This document shows positions 52,708 through 61,537 of a stretch of 64,000 bases of DNA, piece after piece. The notes beneath the pieces are model-generated. The model ran no database searches, was not told the origin of the DNA, and worked only from the letters and a program-made list of their open reading frames with translations. This stretch comes from JAMBLL01 sp964460075 (GTDB lineage: Bacteria; Actinomycetota; Acidimicrobiia; Spongiisociales; UBA5794). The number at the start of each line of letters is the position of its first letter. Position 1 is the first letter of the stretch. Both the position numbers and the translations under genes were made by a program. The stretch spans positions 22,865 to 86,864 of the forward strand of contig CAYWPC010000008.1 in NCBI GenBank assembly GCA_964460075.1, read 5' to 3'.

Positions 52708-52860
52708 CCGTGCGGAATCCCGACGCGCGCACCAGGCTTGTGGCCCGGTGACTGTAGCCCTACTCCCAGGCTGATATCTCGAACTGGAACGCATCCATGC
52801 TCCACTCTGGGTCGCGTCATCAAGGTACCCACGGGAGAACTGGCAATGAAGGCGACTCCC

Positions 52861-53202
52861 CTAGTGACCGTCGCCTGTTGCCTTCTTGAGGGAGCGTTGA
52901 GCGGTGGTCAAGCCTTCGAGCAGTGTGTGGTAGAGCGGGAGCCGGTTTGGTGCACAGCAGCCGACCTGGAGCCACCCGATTTGGGAACCGGCATCCTCGA
53001 TGTGTGCCAAGGTCTCGTCTGGGTCACCGTGATCAACACCCACACTCTCCAGTCCCGTTCGAACCTTGGCAAGCGTATCAGCGAGGGCCTTCATGCGGGG
53101 GCTGCGCTCAGGCCTACAACATCTTGCAGCAAGATCACCGAGGGCAGCGTCGCAGCCATCAAGAGCTTCGAACGCCGGTTGGAGCAGGTCATGCGTCGTC
53201 AC
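52861..53202 (-). CDS. Conserved-looking hypothetical protein, helical, cysteine-containing
   Basis: 113 residues from a GTG at 53202, chosen because TAGGCT stands seven bases upstream and matches the leaderless pattern seen elsewhere; the open frame extends to 53292 but with an unlikely Cys-rich start. The body is helical with two CC pairs (DLAARCCRPERSPRM and QIGWLQVGCCAPNRLPLYHT), ending in a Lys-rich tail. No family recognised. It lies between tRNA-Lys and the aminopeptidase gene, on the opposite strand. Confidence 0.6.
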   Translation of the reverse strand: MTTHDLLQPAFEALDGCDAALGDLAARCCRPERSPRMKALADTLAKVRTGLESVGVDHGDPDETLAHIEDAGSQIGWLQVGCCAPNRLPLYHTLLEGLTTAQRSLKKATGDGH

Positions 53203-53209
53203 GACGAGC

Positions 53210-53215
53210 AGCCTA
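53210..53215 (-). promoter_or_regulatory. Putative -10 box (TAGGCT) of a leaderless promoter
   Basis: Seven bases before the GTG of the 113-residue hypothetical gene. Confidence 0.45.
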
Positions 53216-53398
53216 CCGCACGTTGACCCTCCAATAAACGTACCTGCACACGAAGCGCAACTTGCATGAAAGCTCCCATCGGGTTGCACCATATCGGTTC
53301 ATGCGTACATGCCTGCGACCACATCGTCGGGTGACGTGTCAATGACCGCGATTGGGCAGGAGCGCCCCATCGGGGCGTCGCACAGCTCCGGCCGTGGT

Positions 53399-53404
53399 TA
53401 CGCT
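53399..53404 (+). promoter_or_regulatory. Putative -10 box (TACGCT) of a leaderless promoter
   Basis: Six bases before the ATG of the aminopeptidase P gene. Confidence 0.5.
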
Positions 53405-53410
53405 CATCCC

Positions 53411-54862
53411 ATGACGACAACACGCTACGCCTCCCGTCGGTCCGACTTCATGAGCCGCCTCGGCGACACCATCGCCATCATCCCAGCAGGGAAGGAACAA
53501 GTCCGAAACGACGATGTTGACCACGCATTTCGACAGAACTCGGACTTCTTCTTTCTCACAGGCTTCCACGAGCCGGACGCGGTTGCGGTCTTCGATCCCT
53601 CGCACACCACAGAGCAGTACACGTTGTTCGTTCGCCCAAGGGACCCCGAGATGGAGGCATGGAACGGCAGACGCGCCGGAACCACAGGCGCAGTGGATCG
53701 CTTCGCCGCAGATCGCTCCCACACACTCGACGATCTTGACGGGTGGCTGCGAAGGCGACTCATGGGTCGATCGTCCGCTGCATACGCGCTCGGTGGCACA
53801 CACGACGCAAAAGTGCTCCAGGCGCTCTCGGCTGCCCGAAGCCACAGCAATCGTCTCGGCATCCCTGCACCAGATCGAATCGTCGATCCCCGCACGATCC
53901 TCCACGAGATGAGACTCATCAAGACGGCTGATGAGATTGATGCCCTCCGCGTTGCGTGCAGTATCAGTGCAACTGCACATGCAGAGGCGATGCGATTCAC
54001 AGCACCGGGACGCACGGAGCGCCAAGTGCAGGCTGCTCTCGAATACGTATTCGCGTCCATGGGCTCGGAGCGGATCGGGTATGGCTCGATCGTGGCAGGC
54101 GGTGAGAACGCTGTGATCCTGCATTATGTCGAGAACGAGTGTTCGCTCAAAGCAGGAGATCTGCTCCTGATAGATGCTGCCGCCGAGTACCAGCACTTGA
54201 CTGCCGACATCACGAGAACCTTTCCAGTGAATGGCATCTTCTCGCCGCCGCAGCGAGCTACGTACGAGCTCGTTCTCGACGCCGAACGACAAGTGATCGA
54301 CATGTGTGCACCGGGTCTGCCGTTCACAGATATGCACACCCGCGCTGTTGAGATCTTGTCTGAGGGTCTCGTCGATCTGGGTCTCCTTCCAGGGACCGCC
54401 GATGAGGGCGTTGCCAAGGGGTGGTATCGACAGTTCTACTTCCATGGGACCGGCCACTGGCTCGGCATCGACGTGCACGACGCTGGCGCCTACCGCGTCG
54501 AGGCCAAGGGCAGGCCACTCCAACAGGGCATGACGTTCACCGTCGAACCTGGCATCTACGTTGCTCCGGAGAAGGAGACCGTGACCCTCTCACACTCCCT
54601 GTACGACCCGGACGAGGCGCTGCGCTTGAGCTATGAGCTCGGATCGGTGGAGGCGAAAGCGACGCTGGCTCGGCGTGACGAAGAAGCTGGGTCGGTCACG
54701 TTCGACGTTCCTCCCGAGTTCCTCGGCATCGGTGTCCGCATCGAAGATGACATTCTCATCACCGACACAGGACACGAGAACATGTCTTCAGGCGCTCCGG
54801 TCGATCCGGACGAGATCGAGACGATCTGTGCCGAGAACAGCGCGCTGCCTCTGTTCTCCTAG
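53411..54862 (+). CDS. pepP: Xaa-Pro aminopeptidase (aminopeptidase P)
   Basis: 483 residues from the ATG at 53411; upstream in-frame starts lack signals. The N-terminal domain (VRNDDVDHAFRQNSDFFFLT) belongs to the AMP_N type. The pita-bread catalytic domain has the ligands in LLIDAAAEYQHLTADITRTF (two Asp), HGTGHWLGIDVHDAG (His), TFTVEPGIYVA (Glu) and VRIEDDILIT (Glu). It removes N-terminal residues before proline and needs Mn or another divalent metal. The protein is cytoplasmic. Confidence 0.94.
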   Translation: MTTTRYASRRSDFMSRLGDTIAIIPAGKEQVRNDDVDHAFRQNSDFFFLTGFHEPDAVAVFDPSHTTEQYTLFVRPRDPEMEAWNGRRAGTTGAVDRFAADRSHTLDDLDGWLRRRLMGRSSAAYALGGTHDAKVLQALSAARSHSNRLGIPAPDRIVDPRTILHEMRLIKTADEIDALRVACSISATAHAEAMRFTAPGRTERQVQAALEYVFASMGSERIGYGSIVAGGENAVILHYVENECSLKAGDLLLIDAAAEYQHLTADITRTFPVNGIFSPPQRATYELVLDAERQVIDMCAPGLPFTDMHTRAVEILSEGLVDLGLLPGTADEGVAKGWYRQFYFHGTGHWLGIDVHDAGAYRVEAKGRPLQQGMTFTVEPGIYVAPEKETVTLSHSLYDPDEALRLSYELGSVEAKATLARRDEEAGSVTFDVPPEFLGIGVRIEDDILITDTGHENMSSGAPVDPDEIETICAENSALPLFS

Positions 54863-54979
54863 CTGAGTATCGCCAAGGTGGCGCTCAGCCGATGTGCGGT
54901 ACATTTCTCGATGCTAGAAATCGAGCACGGAACTGCCGCCTCATGAAGGGACGCTCATGGTTGAAGACAGAACACGAGA

Positions 54980-57871
54980 TCAGTTGTCTGCCGTTATCTG
55001 CTTTCGCAGGTTCGCTATCGAATCCGAGCTGGTTCCCGGCTTGATGCCGATCCTCGGCAGTTTTGCCGACTTTCTCGCATAGCGACTCTCCACCGGGTCC
55101 GTCCCGGTGCGGTCGGTATCCTTCGTCCTCTTCGACACCGCCACAGCGGGTGAGTAGTCGAACACCGGCTTCGATGTCGCATCTGAGGTCGGCTCGACAC
55201 GTGCTGTCTCGGTGTCGTCACCGCCGGACTCGCGAACGACTCTGGCCTCCTCGAGCGCCATCATCGCCTCCGTACGAATCGCTTCGAGCGAGTCTGGCTC
55301 CGACAGCGATTCGGTGCTCACAGAAACCCCGCCATCCGAAGAGTCGTCCCCAGCATCGACCTGCTCGTCATCGGTCACGATCGCCTCGGCGAGGAGGAGA
55401 TCAACTTCCTCCCTGGCCTGCGTCACCATCTCATCTGCCCGTCGTTTGGCTTCCGCAACGGCGGCATCGGCCTCGGCGAGCCTACTGGTGATCTCCTCTT
55501 CGTGACGCGTCTCGCGTTCGGTCGCGTCGTTGGACGCTTGAATCTTTGCCAGCTTGACCACAACCTCGTGCTCGCGCTTCGCGAGCTCTTCAGCAGCGGA
55601 CAGCACCTGTGCTGCTTGCTCGGCCGCGAACTGTTCGCGTTCTTCGACAAGTTTCTCGCGCTCAGCCTGCACCGCAACTGCTTCACCCTCGGCCTTGGCA
55701 CGAAGACCGGCCGCTTCCTGCTGAGCCCTCTCAACGAGCTCGAATGCTTTGTGCTCAGCATCGCTCAACTCCTCGGCTTGCGCCTTTGCTGCGTCGAGGA
55801 TGGCCCTGGCCTGATCCTGGATCGACGAGGATTCGATGCGGATGAGCTCTGCCTCGTCACGTGCAGATTGGAGGACGAGATCTGCCTGTTCCTCCGTCGC
55901 ACGTGCGGCAGTGACTCTCAGCTCAGTCTCTTCGATATCAGCAGCCACACGCTCCCGTATCTCTGAGGCTTCGCGTTCTGCAGCGTCGAGTATCTCTCTC
56001 GCCTTGGATTCCGTCTCGTTCGCAGCCTCGATCTGTTCGCGGGCTGCTGCGGCCTGTTCGCGCATCCGTGCGGCGTCTGCCTGAGCAGAGTCCCGAATCG
56101 CTGCGGTTTCGCTCCGAATACTCTCAAGCTCGGCTTTGGCTTCACTCCGCTGCTCCTCGAGTTCCGCCTCGAGTGATGCACGTCGCTGGATCGTCTCGGC
56201 ATCCAAGTCGGCTAACGCCTTTGCGATCTCAGCATCTACTCGAGATCGTGCCATGTCAGCGCTGTCTGCCTGCTCAAGTGCCTGTTCGCGCATTGCAACG
56301 GCGGCACCGGCGAGCTCGTCAGCCGAACGCAACCGCTCTTCGGATAATTCGAGAGCCTCTGTGGCTTCGAGACGGATTTGCTCTACCTCTTCGACAGTCT
56401 CGGCAACGACGGCCTTCCTGGCGGCCTCGGCTCGTGCCATTCCCCTCATCTCCGCTTCGACCTTCTCTTGAAGTTCCACCATCGAGCGTTGCGCTGCTGC
56501 TTCAGCGTCATTGAGAATAGCGGCTGCTGTATCCGCGAAATCTCTGGCCTTCTCCTCGGCGAGAGCAACCGTGGCGCGTGCGGCGGCTTCGGCTTCATCA
56601 CGGACTTCCTGCGCATCTCTCAGTACGAGATCTGCTGTGTGTTTGGCCTCGCGCTTGATGGCAGCAGCCGTATCATGGGCGTCGACGAGCTCTTTTTCAG
56701 CGCTCAATCTCTTGGCACTCGCCTCGTCCCTGAACTCCTGTGCTTCCCTCCGCAACGCTTCAGCCCCATCACGTGCAGTTTTGAGCGTCTCAGCAGCGAG
56801 TTGCTCGGCCTCGACCGTCATGGCCTTGAGGTTCTCGATTTCTGCTTCCTTGAGCATGATCTCTGTTGTGCGAGCTTGGGCCGCTTCCTCAGCTTCATCC
56901 AGGAGCCTCAGTGCTTCGGATTTCATGGCCTCGGCGTTCCGACGACTGGCCTCCACAACTTGCTGAGCCTCTGCGGTCAGACGATCGGCGTCCAGCCTGG
57001 CCTGTACTCTGTCTTTCTCGATGGTTGCCTGCGCCTCAGCAATGATGGCCTCGGTTCGCTGCATTGCGCGGTCGTCAGCCTGCTCAATCGACCTGGCTGA
57101 GGCCTCTTCTGCTAGAACCAGCATCTCTTGAACGCGCTCTTCGGCCTCACGGACAACCAAAGCAGCCTCGCGGCGAGCAGCTTCGACATCGAGCCTGGCC
57201 GACGCCATATCCGCCTCAGCGCCTTCCCTGATCGCATCGGCGGCAGCTTCGGCGTCGGCGATGATTCCTGCCGAGCGTTCCTCTACCTGGCGCATCGTCC
57301 CGACCGGATCAATCGCAACACCTTCGTCGCTGTCGACGATCTGTGTCTCCGCGATGAGGGCCTCGATTTCGCTGCGAACGCGGTCACGCTCTTGGGTCAG
57401 GTCGCTCAGGCGAAGCTCGGCCTGCTCAATCGTGCTACGAATCGCCGCTGCTCCACGTTGGGCCTGCTCAAGAATTGCTGCTGCTTCGCGTTTCGCGTCG
57501 TCAATGTCGGCTGGGAGGTCATCAATGGACACACCAACACCTGCAAGAACTTCATCCGCTCTGAGCCGCGCGTCGGCTTCAATCTCTGCGGCCTGCCGTC
57601 TCGCACGCTCAAGAATGCGCTCTTTTGCGTCGAGAACCGCCACGATGGCGCCATCCACAGACTGTCCGTCGCGGTCCGTGACCTGTTGAGCGTCGATCTC
57701 AGCCTGTTGGAGACGTAGCTTCGCGGCGGCTGCCCACTCCTCCACGTCGCGGAAGTTGGATTCGAGTTCGGCTAGGAAGGCACGTACTTCGCGCTTGTCG
57801 TATCCCTTGAGCGACGTCGAGAATTCACGTTCTTCGATTGAACCTGGGAGGTCAGGGTTGTTGGTCGTCAC
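54980..57871 (-). CDS. Giant DivIVA-domain coiled-coil protein, Scy-like
   Basis: 963 residues from a GTG at 57871. Residues 8-45 carry a DivIVA-type membrane-curvature motif (EREFSTSLKGYDKREVRAFL). Almost all of 45-830 is continuous coiled coil, extremely rich in Ala, Glu, Arg and Gln with few prolines and repeated units such as AEAAADAIREGAEAD and AQEVRDEAEAAARATVALAE. The tail (about 850-963) is acidic and then basic, ending RIGIKPGTSSDSIANLRKQ. Length and composition recall the polar scaffold Scy and filament protein FilP of Streptomyces. It should assemble at cell poles or septa and organise growth. No other cytoskeletal gene is adjacent; TetR, MreB or FtsZ genes are absent here. Confidence 0.85.
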   Translation of the reverse strand: MTTNNPDLPGSIEEREFSTSLKGYDKREVRAFLAELESNFRDVEEWAAAAKLRLQQAEIDAQQVTDRDGQSVDGAIVAVLDAKERILERARRQAAEIEADARLRADEVLAGVGVSIDDLPADIDDAKREAAAILEQAQRGAAAIRSTIEQAELRLSDLTQERDRVRSEIEALIAETQIVDSDEGVAIDPVGTMRQVEERSAGIIADAEAAADAIREGAEADMASARLDVEAARREAALVVREAEERVQEMLVLAEEASARSIEQADDRAMQRTEAIIAEAQATIEKDRVQARLDADRLTAEAQQVVEASRRNAEAMKSEALRLLDEAEEAAQARTTEIMLKEAEIENLKAMTVEAEQLAAETLKTARDGAEALRREAQEFRDEASAKRLSAEKELVDAHDTAAAIKREAKHTADLVLRDAQEVRDEAEAAARATVALAEEKARDFADTAAAILNDAEAAAQRSMVELQEKVEAEMRGMARAEAARKAVVAETVEEVEQIRLEATEALELSEERLRSADELAGAAVAMREQALEQADSADMARSRVDAEIAKALADLDAETIQRRASLEAELEEQRSEAKAELESIRSETAAIRDSAQADAARMREQAAAAREQIEAANETESKAREILDAAEREASEIRERVAADIEETELRVTAARATEEQADLVLQSARDEAELIRIESSSIQDQARAILDAAKAQAEELSDAEHKAFELVERAQQEAAGLRAKAEGEAVAVQAEREKLVEEREQFAAEQAAQVLSAAEELAKREHEVVVKLAKIQASNDATERETRHEEEITSRLAEADAAVAEAKRRADEMVTQAREEVDLLLAEAIVTDDEQVDAGDDSSDGGVSVSTESLSEPDSLEAIRTEAMMALEEARVVRESGGDDTETARVEPTSDATSKPVFDYSPAVAVSKRTKDTDRTGTDPVESRYARKSAKLPRIGIKPGTSSDSIANLRKQITADN

Positions 57872-58069
57872 ACGTCGTCCATTTCTCTTCTGACCTATGG
57901 CTTCGGCGTGTGTCGTGCCTTGCTTTACCGGTTCTGTACACGGTATGCAGCCGTACAAGGACACGGTCCACACCCCAGCGGGTTGAGATCTGTCCCGCTA
58001 TCCCCGATCAAGTACAGAGCACATATGTCGAACTGCTCACGTCGCTACGTTATCTGATTTCGCCATCGG

Positions 58070-59596
58070 TCAAAGAGCCTCGACAATGGACCGGTTGAGC
58101 CCGGGGAACGTGGCTATGTACTCTCTGCGTTCGACCTTCAGCCTTGTAACGAGCTCGCCGTATTCGGCTGTGCGACCCTGCGACTCGTACATCTTTCGGG
58201 GGCGAAGAAGCTCGGGATCGTCGAACCCCGGTAGGTCTGCTGCGACGAAGTATCCGAAGTCTGGATCCTCCTCCCACGTGATCGATCCCTCGACGATGCC
58301 CTTGACGACAGCGCTCGAATGCCTGATCTTCACCTTCTTGGATCGCTCATCGCCTTCAGGGCCACCCACACGTCCCGTGTTCATCACATACAGCTCAAGA
58401 TCGGGCATGGTCTCGAGTAGCTCAAGGAACCGGTTCCCCATCAAGGCGTCGTTGTCGAAGAAGAACGGATTCGTCCCAGGCACTCGCAGACTTTTTCCCA
58501 TCTCGGACGCCCCACCGGCGCTGGTTCCGATCGTCTCGCCCAACATGAAATACGCCGCAGCTTGCTCACGCTTGAGCTTTACGACCGCAGGGATGATCGT
58601 CTCATTCCTGTTCAGCATGAGAACGTAGTTCGCGCTCGGCAAATTGTTCGGGTCGCGATGTCGAATGTTTGCCAGTGGAAACGTCGAACGGCCATTCCTG
58701 GTATCGGAATCGTTGAAAAAGTCAACCTTTCCGCTCTCGGACACCCACGTGTTCTCAAGCCATGCATCCGATCTTGTCGTACCGCCGTAGATGGTCGGCT
58801 CGTCGTCAGGGTCGAGCCCGAACGTTTTGGCGAAGCATCCGTTCTCTGAGGCGTACACCTTTCCGCCTGGAAACAGTGCGTTGAAGTCGTCTTGTACCGG
58901 CAGCGATCCGAGCTGCCTACGGAACGTCGTCGTCGTCTTGCCTGTGCCTGACAGTCCGAGGATGAGAGCGACCTTCTCTTCCCCTTCGATATCGGGAAAC
59001 GTCTTGAGACCGGAATGCAGCGCAAGCCCGCCCTTGTGGTACACGAGGTGGTTCCACATCCGAAGGCCCCCCATCTTCGACTCACCGAAGTAATCCGACC
59101 CAAGCACTCGTGTCACGTAGTTGTCGTGGTCCACGAGGATGAGTCGATCGCTCGGCTTTCCTGGAGCACGAAGGCCAGGCGTGTATATGACGGTGAACTC
59201 TGGCTCCCATGCGTCGTCCTTCGGAAAGTACAGTTGCTGCTGCATTGCAGAGATGTTGGCCTGGGAACGCTCGATGTACATTCTGCATCCGGTTCGAAAT
59301 GCGGGGTCCGGGCCGATGTACCCCTCGATGAGAATCATGTCGGCCCCAGCGATGTGCGCATCCTGGAGGCCTGCCCACTCGTCGTACTCAGCGCGGGGCA
59401 TCCGGTTCTTGAAGTTCTCCTCTTCGGTGACGAAGAAGGTCGACGGTGCCAGCCTGGCCTTCACCTCTGCCTTGTAGTTGATGTTGTCGAACTCGGTGAT
59501 CGTAATGTTCGACAGATACGCCTCAACCCATTCGCGCATCTGCGCCTGGGTAGGATTCACTGCAACCGACTTTGCTTGGGGGAGCTCGAATCCCAT
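58070..59596 (-). CDS. pckA: Phosphoenolpyruvate carboxykinase (ATP)
   Basis: 508 residues from the ATG at 59596 behind GAGGAG. Family marks: YIGPDPAFRTGCRMYIERSQ, GLALHSGLKTFPDIEGEEKV, Walker A GLSGTGKTTTTFRRQLGSLP, DFNALFPGGKVYASENGCFA (kinase-1a-like) and TRNGRSTFPLANIRHRDPNN. It converts oxaloacetate to phosphoenolpyruvate with ATP, the first committed step of gluconeogenesis. The ATP-type fold is unusual for Actinobacteria, many of which use the GTP-type enzyme. The gene is monocistronic between the DivIVA-like and phosphomutase genes. Confidence 0.96.
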   Translation of the reverse strand: MGFELPQAKSVAVNPTQAQMREWVEAYLSNITITEFDNINYKAEVKARLAPSTFFVTEEENFKNRMPRAEYDEWAGLQDAHIAGADMILIEGYIGPDPAFRTGCRMYIERSQANISAMQQQLYFPKDDAWEPEFTVIYTPGLRAPGKPSDRLILVDHDNYVTRVLGSDYFGESKMGGLRMWNHLVYHKGGLALHSGLKTFPDIEGEEKVALILGLSGTGKTTTTFRRQLGSLPVQDDFNALFPGGKVYASENGCFAKTFGLDPDDEPTIYGGTTRSDAWLENTWVSESGKVDFFNDSDTRNGRSTFPLANIRHRDPNNLPSANYVLMLNRNETIIPAVVKLKREQAAAYFMLGETIGTSAGGASEMGKSLRVPGTNPFFFDNDALMGNRFLELLETMPDLELYVMNTGRVGGPEGDERSKKVKIRHSSAVVKGIVEGSITWEEDPDFGYFVAADLPGFDDPELLRPRKMYESQGRTAEYGELVTRLKVERREYIATFPGLNRSIVEAL

Positions 59597-59673
59597 GGGT
59601 TCTCCTCGACTGGGTGGATGCAAGACTAATCGAGCGACTGCAAGCTGATCCCGCGATCGGATCTACGCGACCG

Positions 59674-61389
59674 TCACGATGCGGCCATGGCGCTGTTGAG
59701 CCAGGCAGCGAGCGAATTGCCAACAGCGGCCGCCTCGGCTGCGAGCGCATCCTCTGCCCCGATCCAGTCCCCGGTATCTGGGAACGGACCCGACAGGTCG
59801 ACATAGATTTTGAGCTTCGGTTCGGTACCAGATGGCCGAGCGAGGACTCGGCCGGATGCACCGAGGTCGAGTTCGATGAGGTTGGTCTCACCGAGATACG
59901 CTGGGCGGTCCTTCGCACCAGACGCGAAGTCACGTGTCCCTACCACGGTCATGCCCGCAATCTCGCCTGGTGGAGCCTCACGGAGTGCCTCCATGCCAGC
60001 AGCGATCTCCTCGGACCCTTGAGGGCCTTCTCGCCTGATGCTCACCTGCGTCGAGGTCCACACCCCATATGTGCGGTACAGATCGCCGAGCTTATCTATC
60101 ACGACTGCACCGTCGCCTTGAGCGGCGGCGGTGAGCATGGCAAAGGCCACCGCGGCTGAGATGCCATCCTTGTCGCGCACCGTCGTCCCAATCGAATATC
60201 CGAGTGCTTCTTCGTACCCGAGGATCAAGTCACCTTCCCCGGCTTCGGCGAGGTCGAGCGCCGCGTTGCAGATCCACTTGAACCCTGTGAGGGTCTGGGC
60301 CCACGTTGCACCGTGACGAGCGGCGATTGCTCCAAGGAGTGGGGAAGACACGACCGAATTGATTGTCGTTCCTCGGTTCGTGTGCGCAAGGAGGAACTCA
60401 GCTAGGAGAGCGCCGATCTGGTTGCCGCTAAGTGGACGCCACACACCGCCGGGGTCAGGTGCCGACACCGCGAGACGATCCGTGTCCGGATCGTTTGCGA
60501 GCACGATGTCGGCGTCGATCGCCGCTGCGAGTTCATGGGCAAGGTCGAGAGCGCCTGGCTCCTCAGGGTTGGGGAACGGGACCGTCGGGAAGGTGCCATC
60601 CGGCTCGTACTGCCTTGCAACAGGATGGACGTTGGTGAACCCGAATCTTCGCAAGGCTTCCGTGACGAACCTGCCACCGACGCCGTGCATGGCGGTGTAG
60701 ACGATGCGAATATTTCGGTCTCCCGACACAGGAGGTAGGGAGCTGGCTACCTCCCGCAGATAGTCATCGAACACGTCGGCTTCGATGGGCCTCACCTCAG
60801 GAAGGTTGTAAGGGTCGGCGGCTCGCACAACCCCGTTTGCCGGCCCCACAGCCGATATAGCGTCCGCGATCTCGATATCGGCTGGTGAGATGATCTGTGC
60901 ACCGTTGGGTGCATACACCTTGTATCCGTTGTCGCGAGGCGGGTTGTGCGACGCAGTTATCACGATGGAGGCGCACACACCAAGAGTAAGACCGGCGTAT
61001 GCAACGAGGGGCGTCGGTGTCGGATCTGGGAAGTAGCGGACCTGAAAGCCATAGGCGGCTAGCACGCCGACGGTATCGGCCATGAACGCCTCTGACGACG
61101 GCCGTGCATCCCTGCCGATGGCAACGACCCGGCTCTCTGGCAACGTCCGAGCGAGTAGATACTCGGCAAGCCCTGCAGTAGTGCGTATCACGGTCGCACG
61201 GTTCATGCGGTTTGACCCAGCCTCGACAACCCCGCGGATCCCAGCGGTGCCAAACGCCAAGGTTCCAGCCATGAGGTCGCTGAGCCCCTCGAGGTCCCCT
61301 GCGTCGAGTAGGCGAGTCAGTTCGGCTCTGGTTACCGGATCAGGATCACCATCGATCCAGACCTTTGTGCGTGTGAGGAGGTCACTCAT
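59674..61389 (-). CDS. Phosphoglucomutase/phosphomannomutase
   Basis: 571 residues from the ATG at 61389, with TACGCT six bases upstream. FGTAGIRGVVEAGSNRMNRA opens domain 1, VITASHNPPRDNGYKVYAPN holds the phosphoserine Ser147, DIVLANDPDTDRLAVSAPDP the metal loop, ILGYEEALGYSIGTTVRDKD the sugar-binding loop and ARPSGTEPKLKIYVDL the phosphate-binding loop. It interconverts hexose 1- and 6-phosphates for glycogen, trehalose or wall polysaccharides. Divergent from glpD with 148 bp between the starts. Confidence 0.94.
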   Translation of the reverse strand: MSDLLTRTKVWIDGDPDPVTRAELTRLLDAGDLEGLSDLMAGTLAFGTAGIRGVVEAGSNRMNRATVIRTTAGLAEYLLARTLPESRVVAIGRDARPSSEAFMADTVGVLAAYGFQVRYFPDPTPTPLVAYAGLTLGVCASIVITASHNPPRDNGYKVYAPNGAQIISPADIEIADAISAVGPANGVVRAADPYNLPEVRPIEADVFDDYLREVASSLPPVSGDRNIRIVYTAMHGVGGRFVTEALRRFGFTNVHPVARQYEPDGTFPTVPFPNPEEPGALDLAHELAAAIDADIVLANDPDTDRLAVSAPDPGGVWRPLSGNQIGALLAEFLLAHTNRGTTINSVVSSPLLGAIAARHGATWAQTLTGFKWICNAALDLAEAGEGDLILGYEEALGYSIGTTVRDKDGISAAVAFAMLTAAAQGDGAVVIDKLGDLYRTYGVWTSTQVSIRREGPQGSEEIAAGMEALREAPPGEIAGMTVVGTRDFASGAKDRPAYLGETNLIELDLGASGRVLARPSGTEPKLKIYVDLSGPFPDTGDWIGAEDALAAEAAAVGNSLAAWLNSAMAAS

Positions 61390-61395
61390 GCCGTC

Positions 61396-61401
61396 AGCGT
61401 A
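61396..61401 (-). promoter_or_regulatory. Putative -10 box (TACGCT) of a leaderless promoter
   Basis: Six bases before the ATG of the phosphohexomutase gene. Confidence 0.5.
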
Positions 61402-61525
61402 CCGGTACGACCGAAGGCAACTTCTCACATCTGCCAGCGACCGTTGACTCTCGATCCAGACGATCGAAGCGAGCCGATGGCCCAGATACGCCGCGTCTCA
61501 CGGAACCGCCGCGCTGGCGCCCCGT

Positions 61526-61531
61526 TAGCCT
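61526..61531 (+). promoter_or_regulatory. Putative -10 box (TAGCCT) of a leaderless promoter
   Basis: Six bases before the ATG of glpD. Confidence 0.5.
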
Positions 61532-61537
61532 TCCGGT

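Noticed and set aside
53339..54523. 394-codon minus-strand frame
   Set aside because: Antisense shadow of the aminopeptidase P gene, with no recognisable domain.
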